Source of the DNA: JBGSYJ01 sp041748075
GTDB taxonomy: Bacteria > Acidobacteriota > Thermoanaerobaculia > Gp7-AA8
NCBI GenBank assembly: GCA_041748075.1
Contig: JBGTDX010000061.1
Span: 1-36,239 of the forward strand
Reading direction: 5' to 3'
DNA length: 36,239 bases
A model generated the notes under the pieces. It saw only the letters and a program-made list of their open reading frames with translations, was not told the origin of the DNA and ran no database searches. The translations under genes and the position numbers were made by a program. This document shows, piece by piece, positions 30,340-36,239 of this stretch; positions within the stretch are counted from its first letter, which is position 1; each line of letters starts with the position of its first letter.

Positions 30340-33300
30340 TCACACCCTGCCGCTTTCGAGCAACTCCAGCATGCCGCGCAGCGGAATTCTGACCCACGTC
30401 GGTCGATTGTTGAGCTCGTAGCTGAGCTCGTAGAGCGCTTTCTCGAGGAGGTAAGCATCGAGAAGCGTGCGGACTTCGTCCATGCCGTTCGGAAGGAACT
30501 CGGCCGCTGCGCCGGCCCTGAGGTAGGACTTGAGGAAGACGGCACTGATCCAGCGGTGCCACAGGCGCGCCGCGGGCTCGAGCGTCGCGGCATCGTCCAG
30601 CCGCAGGCTCACCCCCTCGGCCTGTCCCATGAGAACCGCGTATGACGCGTACTGGAACGAACGAAGCATCCCGGCCACATCGCGAAGCGGCGAACGTTTG
30701 ATGCGGCGCTCGCTCAATGGGCGGCTCGGCTCACCCTCGAAATCGATGATGACGAAGTCTTTGCCCGTGTAAAGAATCTGCCCCAGGTGCAGGTCGCCGT
30801 GGAGCCTGGTACGCAGCGCTGTGATTTTCCCCTCGAGAACGGAGCGGAACTTCTCGCGGATCTCGCCTTCGGCGGCGAGGATCTGTTCGGCCTCTTTCCG
30901 CGTGTCGTCCGGCAGATCGCGAAGCCGCTTCTTCAGCGGAGCGAACGCCTGAGTCGCCTGAGTACGCATATGCTGATAGATCGATCGCTGGTAGTGGGGC
31001 GTGAATGGCTCGGGCCGGAACGCGGGATCATCATTCCGGCTGGCGAGCGCGACGTGCAGCTCGCCGATGCGACGTCCCATCTGGTCCGCAGAGCTGGTAT
31101 AGGTTCCGAGCAGGTCGGCAACCATGGGAGGGAGATCCCGCTCGAGCAGGTCGAGCGGTGATTCGCTGGCGCTGAGCAGCTCTGCCAGCTTGAGCTGATC
31201 GAAACTGATCGCGCGTTCGAAAGCCTGCCCCAGCGCGTCGAGCGTGTGCTTCCATGCGTCGCCGTAGTTTGGAATCGCCTGTTGTACGATCGCCACAGTC
31301 GAGGGCTCGCTCTTCTCGCGCCGGTACTCGAGCGCCCCGACCAGTCTGGGTATGTGTTTGAAATCAGTTTTTCCAGTGAGAAAACGGCTGATCTCGAAAT
31401 CGGTGCTGACCCCCGACTCGAGTCGCCGGAACAGCTTAAGGAAGAACCGATCGCCATACACGATCGCCGTATTGCTCTGCTCGGCTTTCAGAACGGAAGG
31501 TTCGAGCGCCGAGATCGTGTCACCCGCGTTGCGGAACTCGCGCGCGCTCCATCCATGTACGGTCCCTTCGGTTCCCTTCAGATGCTCGCGATCGAGGGCT
31601 GTCTGGAGCAGGGCGATGGAGAAATTCCGATTCCACGTCGCCTCATAGACGAGCCCTTCCTGATCGCGCGCGCGCAGCCGGGCGATCGCGTTGGTCGAGT
31701 CGCCAGACGGGAGATTTGCGGCCTGCTCGCCACCGGCGCAGGCAACCGGAATCAGATACGTTTCCCCCGCACCTTCCTGATACTCGAGGCGGACGAAAAG
31801 AATCGCGCTGGACGCCTCATCGACCGGGATGACCTCGACGATGCGCGCGGTGTTGATGTCGCGCGTCTTGCTGGCGAACCAGCGCTGCTGACGGATGTAA
31901 CGGCCCAGAGCGTTCGCGAACGTGGTGCGCACCCGACCCTGCAGAAGGTCGTCGAGCGTCTGGCCCTGAAGGGCCGGAAGCGTCTGCTCGGGCGCCGCGG
32001 AAGCAGCGTCCTTCCCCGGCTGCAGCCGGAACCAGTAGAAATCGTGTGGCCCGAGGGTGACGAAGTAGGGAAGCTCTCCGATCGAAGGAAAGTCTGTATG
32101 GCCGAACAGCTCCTCGGGGACCATGCCTTTGTAAGTGGATAGATCCAGCTCGACGGCCTGCACGAATCTCGAAAGATTGGCCACGACGAGAATGTGCTCG
32201 TCTTCGAGATGTCGGATAAAGGTGAGGACTTTCCTGTTCTCGGGATGGAGAAACTCCAGCGTGCCTCGGCCGAACGCCTTGAAGCGCTTGCGCAGGTCGA
32301 TGAGCCGCTTCATCCACCACAGAAGCGAATGCGAGTTGTTCTGCTGCGCCTCGACGTTGATCGACTCGTAGTGATATTCCGGATCGATGGTGATCGGCAG
32401 GAAGAGTCGCTGCGGATTTGCGCGCGAGAATCCCGCGTTGCGATCCGCGCTCCACTGCATCGGCGTGCGGACGCCGTTGCGATCGCCGAGGTAAATGTTG
32501 TCGCCCATTCCGATCTCGTCACCGTAGTAAATGATCGGAGTGCCGGGAAACGAGAAGAGGAGTCCGTTGAGAAGCTCGATGCGGCGGCGGTGATTGTTGA
32601 GCAGCGGCGCCAGACGGCGGCGGATTCCGAGGTTGATGCGCGCCTGCGGATCCTGAGCGTAGGTGCGCCACATGTAGTCACGGTCCTCGTCCGTCACCAT
32701 CTCGAGCGTCAGCTCGTCGTGGTTGCGGAGAAACACCGCCCATTGGCAGTTGTCCGGAATGTCCGGCGTCTGCTGGATGATGTCGACGATGGGGAAGCGG
32801 TCTTCCATCGCAACCGACATGAAGAGGCGCGGCATCAAGGGGAAGTGGAATGCGACGTGGCACTCGTCACCGTCGCCGAAGTAGGGTCGCGAGTCTTCCG
32901 GCCACTGATTTGCTTCCGCGAGCAGCATGCGGTTCTTGAAATGCTTGTCGACGTGGCGCCTGAGCTCCTTGAGGTAGTCATGGGTCTCGGGAAGGTTCTC
33001 GCCCGTGGTGCCTTCGCGCTCATACAGGTAGGGAACCGCGGCGAGGCGAAGACCATCAACTCCCATTTCCATCCAAAAATCGAGCGCCTGCGAAATGGCC
33101 TTCTTGACCTGCGGGTTGTCGAAATTCAGGTCCGGCTGGTGGTGGTAGAAGCGGTGCCAGAAGTAGGCCCGCGCGACGGGATCCCAGCTCCAGTTCGAGG
33201 TCTCGAAATCCTTGAAGATGATTCGCGCTTCCTTGTACTTGTCCGGTGTGTCGCTCCAGACGTAGAAGTCGCGGTGGTTGGAACCCGGCTTTGCGGCACG

Positions 33301-33672
33301 CGAGCGCTGGAACCAGGGATGCTGGTCGGAGGTGTGGTTGATGACAAGCTCTGTGATCACCCGCATGCCGCGCGCGTGCGCTTCTTTCATGAACGTCTTG
33401 AAGTCGCGCAGCGTCCCGTAGGTCGGATTGACCTCTGTGTAGTCGGCGATGTCGTAGCCGTCATCACGCAGCGGTGACGGATAAAAGGGGAGCAGCCACA
33501 GGGCTGTGACGCCCAGATCCTGGAGGTAGTCCAGCTTCGTGGTGAGACCCTCGAAGTCACCGACGCCGTCGCCATCGCTGTCGAAGAACGCGCGCACATG
33601 CAGCTGATAGATGACGCCGTCCTTGTACCAGAGCGGGTCGTCTTCGAGAAGGGTGGTTGTGTCTTTTGTCAT
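30340..33672 (-). CDS. treS: Trehalose synthase-maltokinase fusion, trehalose synthase nucleophile replaced by Ala
   Basis: This 1110-residue fusion has a TreS-like GH13 domain (about 1-555), a linker, and maltokinase (about 575-1110). TreS normally interconverts maltose and trehalose; the kinase converts maltose and ATP to maltose 1-phosphate for GlgE. In the TreS part ELVINHTSDQHPW (108-120) and LLAEANQWPED with Glu253 are typical, as is FLRNHDELTLEMV with Asp319. However, region II reads GVDGLRLAAVPYLYE, so residue 211 (codon GCC, 33040-33042) is Ala where the nucleophile Asp is conserved. The kinase half has HGDLHLGQ with Asp960 and VIIDFEGEP with Asp977, both intact. One base change (GAC to GCC) would explain the loss. 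The ATG overlaps the glgE stop as ATGA. The kinase should work; the isomerase probably does not. Confidence 0.95.
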   Translation of the reverse strand: MTKDTTTLLEDDPLWYKDGVIYQLHVRAFFDSDGDGVGDFEGLTTKLDYLQDLGVTALWLLPFYPSPLRDDGYDIADYTEVNPTYGTLRDFKTFMKEAHARGMRVITELVINHTSDQHPWFQRSRAAKPGSNHRDFYVWSDTPDKYKEARIIFKDFETSNWSWDPVARAYFWHRFYHHQPDLNFDNPQVKKAISQALDFWMEMGVDGLRLAAVPYLYEREGTTGENLPETHDYLKELRRHVDKHFKNRMLLAEANQWPEDSRPYFGDGDECHVAFHFPLMPRLFMSVAMEDRFPIVDIIQQTPDIPDNCQWAVFLRNHDELTLEMVTDEDRDYMWRTYAQDPQARINLGIRRRLAPLLNNHRRRIELLNGLLFSFPGTPIIYYGDEIGMGDNIYLGDRNGVRTPMQWSADRNAGFSRANPQRLFLPITIDPEYHYESINVEAQQNNSHSLLWWMKRLIDLRKRFKAFGRGTLEFLHPENRKVLTFIRHLEDEHILVVANLSRFVQAVELDLSTYKGMVPEELFGHTDFPSIGELPYFVTLGPHDFYWFRLQPGKDAASAAPEQTLPALQGQTLDDLLQGRVRTTFANALGRYIRQQRWFASKTRDINTARIVEVIPVDEASSAILFVRLEYQEGAGETYLIPVACAGGEQAANLPSGDSTNAIARLRARDQEGLVYEATWNRNFSIALLQTALDREHLKGTEGTVHGWSAREFRNAGDTISALEPSVLKAEQSNTAIVYGDRFFLKLFRRLESGVSTDFEISRFLTGKTDFKHIPRLVGALEYRREKSEPSTVAIVQQAIPNYGDAWKHTLDALGQAFERAISFDQLKLAELLSASESPLDLLERDLPPMVADLLGTYTSSADQMGRRIGELHVALASRNDDPAFRPEPFTPHYQRSIYQHMRTQATQAFAPLKKRLRDLPDDTRKEAEQILAAEGEIREKFRSVLEGKITALRTRLHGDLHLGQILYTGKDFVIIDFEGEPSRPLSERRIKRSPLRDVAGMLRSFQYASYAVLMGQAEGVSLRLDDAATLEPAARLWHRWISAVFLKSYLRAGAAAEFLPNGMDEVRTLLDAYLLEKALYELSYELNNRPTWVRIPLRGMLELLESGRV

Positions 33673-35660
33673 TCAGCGTCCTGGAAATCCAGCTCTGTCC
33701 GTCGCTGGCGCGGGATCGAGAAGATGTGTGCCGGCACGATGTGGGGGTTCAACTCGACAAAGGGTTGCGCGCCGTGCCAGGTATATCGCGCATCGCTCAG
33801 CAGGTCGTGCACCTGATAAGTCTCGTCGGCCTGAAGACCCAGGGCTGCGAGATCGAGCGCGGCGACACCGGCCTGCGTGTTGTGGAAGTCGATGTTCACG
33901 AACGTCAGAATCACGTTCGAGTGGTCGTCGGTGGTTTTGCTGTAGCAGAGAATCTGCTCATTGGACGTCTCGTGGAAGTGGAGCGAGTGGTCCGACTGGA
34001 GCGCCGGATTCTGCCGCCGGATTCGGTTCACGCGGGTGATGAAGTCGCGGAGGCTCTCCGGGTCGTCCAGGTGCCACTGCCGCACCTCGTACTTTTCAGA
34101 GTTGAGGTATTCCTCGCTGCCGTGGTGCTTCGCCACATGCTCGCCCAGCTCATACGCCGGGCCGTAAATGCCATAACTCGCCGCCAGCGTTCCGGCGAGC
34201 ACGAGCCGGCACATGAATGCCGGACGGCCACCGTGCTGGAGTTGCTCGGTGAGAATATCGGGCGTATTCGGCCAGACGCTCGGCCGGAAGAAATCGCGTA
34301 CGGGCGGCGTGTTGAGCTCGGTGAAGTACTCGGCGAGATCCCACTTCGCGTTGCGCCAGGCAAAGTAGGTATACGACTGGGTGAAGCCGGCCTTCGCCAG
34401 GTAGTACATCACCTTGGGTCTCGTGAATGCCTCTGCGAGGAAGATAGCGTCCGGATGTGTCGCCTTGATGTCGCCGATGGCCCACTCCCAGAACGGCAAA
34501 GCCTTTGTGTGTGGATTGTCGACGCGGAAGATGCGCACACCCGAGTCGAGCCAGAACAGAAAGACGTCGCGAAGATTCTCCCAGAGCGCCTTCCAGTCTG
34601 CCGTTTCGAAATTGAACGGGTAGATGTCTTCGTATTTCTTCGGCGGATTCTCGGCGTACTGAATCGTTCCGTCGGGACGTGTGAGAAACCATTCGGGATG
34701 TGCCTTCACCCATGGATGATCGGGCGAGACTTGAAACGCGATGTCGAGCGCCACGTCGATGCCCTTGGTCTTCGCCGCTCGCACCAGGCTCGTGAAGTCG
34801 TCCATCGTGCCGAGCTCCGGGTGGATCGAGGTATGCCCGCCCTCGGACCCACCGATGGCCCACGGGCTTCCTGGCTCCCCCGGCTGCGATGTGGTCGAGT
34901 TGTTCCTCCCCTTGCGGAACGCCATGCCGATCGGATGGATCGGTGGAAGGTAGAGCACGTCGAACCCCATGTCAGCGACGTACGACAGACGCGCTTCCAC
35001 ATCGCGGAAGGTGCCGTGTGAGCCGGCGGCTCCGGCCGAACGGGGAAACAGCTCATACCAGGTGCTGTAGCGGGCGCGTATCGGATCGGCGACGACAACG
35101 AGCTCACGACTGAAACGTGTGGCAAGAGTCCGGTCGGCGTGTCGGGTCATCAGCGGCAGCAGGTCGTCCCGAAGGACACGATCGATTCTTCCCTCGACCG
35201 CGGCGTTGCTTTCCAGCAGCTCGGAGACCTCCTGAAGGATCTCCCGGTCGGCGCCTGTCGCCCGGGCGGCCGCGGCCGCGATCATCCGCGCGCCGATCAC
35301 CAGCTGCAGTGTGACGTCCTGCTCTGCGGCCACGCGCTTTTTCAGATCGCTGTGCCACGTGAGAAAGTGATCAACCCACGCGTCAATTGTAAAGATGGCG
35401 CGGCCCAGATCCTCCAGCGAAAAGGTGGCCTGCCAGCGGTCGTTGTCGAGCGGAACCATCGCGACCTCGCTCCACTGCCCCTGGCCCTCCACCTTGTGAA
35501 GGAGCACGGCGGAGATCCTGTCGTGACCATCGGTGAAGATATCGGCCTCAACCGTGACGCGATCTCCGACCACCCGTTTGGCGGGGAATCGTCCAGAGTC
35601 GACCTGAGGCTCGACCCCTTCGATGATGACGCGTTTCTGCCCGTCGCTGATTCTTGTCAT
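33669..35660 (-). CDS. glgE: Alpha-1,4-glucan:maltose-1-phosphate maltosyltransferase
   Basis: GlgE adds maltose from maltose 1-phosphate onto alpha-1,4 glucans. The 663 residues have the N-terminal helical and beta domains of the family (about 1-200; VIIEGVEPQVDSGRFPAK at 11-28), then a GH13 barrel. YLPPIHPIGMAFRKGRNN (237-254) is a GlgE hallmark. Nucleophile Asp381 is in FRVDNPHTKALPFWEW, acid/base Glu410 in FLAEAFTRP and Asp468 in PNTPDILTEQL. All are intact. The ATG at 35660 has no obvious Shine-Dalgarno sequence. It is the first gene of the operon glgE-treS/mak-malQ-glgB-treZ. The upstream gap (35661-35870) shows no convincing promoter or terminator. Confidence 0.96.
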   Translation of the reverse strand: MTRISDGQKRVIIEGVEPQVDSGRFPAKRVVGDRVTVEADIFTDGHDRISAVLLHKVEGQGQWSEVAMVPLDNDRWQATFSLEDLGRAIFTIDAWVDHFLTWHSDLKKRVAAEQDVTLQLVIGARMIAAAAARATGADREILQEVSELLESNAAVEGRIDRVLRDDLLPLMTRHADRTLATRFSRELVVVADPIRARYSTWYELFPRSAGAAGSHGTFRDVEARLSYVADMGFDVLYLPPIHPIGMAFRKGRNNSTTSQPGEPGSPWAIGGSEGGHTSIHPELGTMDDFTSLVRAAKTKGIDVALDIAFQVSPDHPWVKAHPEWFLTRPDGTIQYAENPPKKYEDIYPFNFETADWKALWENLRDVFLFWLDSGVRIFRVDNPHTKALPFWEWAIGDIKATHPDAIFLAEAFTRPKVMYYLAKAGFTQSYTYFAWRNAKWDLAEYFTELNTPPVRDFFRPSVWPNTPDILTEQLQHGGRPAFMCRLVLAGTLAASYGIYGPAYELGEHVAKHHGSEEYLNSEKYEVRQWHLDDPESLRDFITRVNRIRRQNPALQSDHSLHFHETSNEQILCYSKTTDDHSNVILTFVNIDFHNTQAGVAALDLAALGLQADETYQVHDLLSDARYTWHGAQPFVELNPHIVPAHIFSIPRQRRTELDFQDAE

Positions 35661-35870
35661 ATGTCTTGGCTCGGGCTCGGCGCCCGCGATGAATTACATG
35701 AAATGGCGCTTCAGCGCGCCTGCAGCAGCGACTGGGCGATCGGGACGCTGAACGCGCCGACCGACAGCAGTCGCACGGTGCCAAAAAGGTTTAAGTGTTG
35801 ATTGAACCTCATGACGGCTCAGGAATCAAGCCGCGGCCCCACGTGCGACTGGGATCCGATGGTTGTTGCG

Positions 35871-36239
35871 CTAATCGCTCTCCTCCACCACTTCCCGCTT
35901 CACCCGCACGGCCATCGAGCGTGGGATGACCTTCTTTCCCGACGCCAGCGTCTTGGCCTTGGTGAACGCGGCTCCGAAGAACAGGATCAGGGACGAATAG
36001 TAGACCCAGAGCAGGACCAGTACGAGCGAGCCCGCCGCGCCGTAGGTCGACGCCGGCGCCGAGTAGGCCAGGTAGAGCGCGATCAGGTGTCGTCCCGCAA
36101 TGAACATCAGCGCCGTGATCGCGGCGCCCGCCCACACATCGGGCCAGTCCACCTGCACGTCCGGCAGGACCTTGAAGATCACGGCGAAGAGCAGCGTGCT
36201 GACGATCAGTGACAGCCCGAACTCCGCGCTCATCACCAC
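35871..36239 (-). CDS. YihY/BrkB-family membrane protein, 5' part outside the window
   Basis: At least 122 codons are visible and the frame is still open at the right edge, so only the C-terminal part is present. It contains three or so hydrophobic helices (LSLIVSTLLFAVIFKVLP, then VWAGAAITALMFIAGRHLIA, then SLVLVLLWVYYSSLILFFGA) and ends with a basic tail (KKVIPRSMAVRVKREVVEES). The TYGAAGSLVLVLLWVYYSS-type helix is the signature of the YihY/virulence factor BrkB family of inner-membrane proteins. Substrate and function are not settled for the family. It is on the same strand as glgE and lies upstream of it, separated by 210 bp that show no clear terminator or promoter. Confidence 0.85.
   Translation of the reverse strand: MVMSAEFGLSLIVSTLLFAVIFKVLPDVQVDWPDVWAGAAITALMFIAGRHLIALYLAYSAPASTYGAAGSLVLVLLWVYYSSLILFFGAAFTKAKTLASGKKVIPRSMAVRVKREVVEESD

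Noticed and set aside
30338..30562. 75-codon upstream extension of malQ
   Set aside because: It lies inside the conserved maltokinase C-terminus; ATG 30337, two bases after the treS stop, gives the normal MalQ length.
33340..33360. Glu in TreS region I (ELVINHTS) where many GH13 enzymes have Asp
   Set aside because: As I recall, ELVINHTSDQHPWF is common in active trehalose synthases, so it is not counted as a lesion, unlike Ala211.
33657..35021. 454-codon plus-strand frame opposite glgE
   Set aside because: Antisense to conserved GlgE catalytic regions; no recognisable domain.
35705..35720. GGCGC...GCGCC hairpin upstream of glgE as a terminator of the YihY-like gene
   Set aside because: Short stem without a following T-run on either strand.

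Overview
The window is a GC-rich bacterial chromosome segment with dense coding. It looks most like Acidobacteriota or a nearby phylum. That placement is an inference from gene content (trehalose synthase-maltokinase fusion plus GlgE, a DUF3536-type GH57 protein, a kinase with a cytoplasmic N-terminal domain and an extracytoplasmic tail) and from many short palindromic or heptamer repeats between genes. No rRNA or tRNA gene was recognised.

Layout. 1-291 is a tandem array of about 59-bp units abutting the 3' end of an EF-G-like GTPase gene. 2647-6625 holds a transmembrane Ser/Thr kinase and a convergent two-gene TldD-like operon. 6739-14902 is a forward housekeeping block: an acyl-CoA carboxylase beta subunit, rplU, rpmA, obgE, nadD, rsfS, a small sigma-54-activator-like AAA+ protein, rlmH, a DksA/TraR-like zinc protein and holA. 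From 14914 to the right edge the minus strand carries a large alpha-glucan/trehalose locus. In transcription order it is glgE, treS-maltokinase, malQ, glgB and treZ, all overlapping or nearly abutting. After an interruption come a GH57/DUF3536 gene and treY. The interruption (about 20.2-24.0 kb) is an accessory patch: a DUF433/PIN-like toxin-antitoxin pair, a TPR lipoprotein, a remnant resembling the 3' tip of hsdR, a 231-bp MITE with 31-bp inverted ends, and a secreted BAAT-like hydrolase. A YihY/BrkB-family gene runs off the right end.

How the genes work together. TreY and TreZ cut trehalose from the ends of linear glucans. GlgB branches glucans and MalQ disproportionates maltodextrins. The maltokinase half of the TreS fusion makes maltose 1-phosphate, which GlgE polymerises. 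Together they would allow two-way traffic between glycogen and trehalose. However, the TreS domain has Ala211 where the GH13 nucleophile Asp is expected. Every other GH13 or GH77 enzyme here keeps its full catalytic set. If real, this breaks the trehalose-maltose link and leaves a maltokinase fused to a probable pseudoenzyme.

Other notable points: palindromic repeats translated inside the GlgB N-terminal extension; a PIN-like toxin whose conserved first strand lies upstream of its only in-frame ATG; an AAA+ activator with altered Walker B, sensor I and GAFTGA motifs; and several genes that look leaderless, with a TANNNT box 6-9 nt before the start codon and no Shine-Dalgarno sequence.
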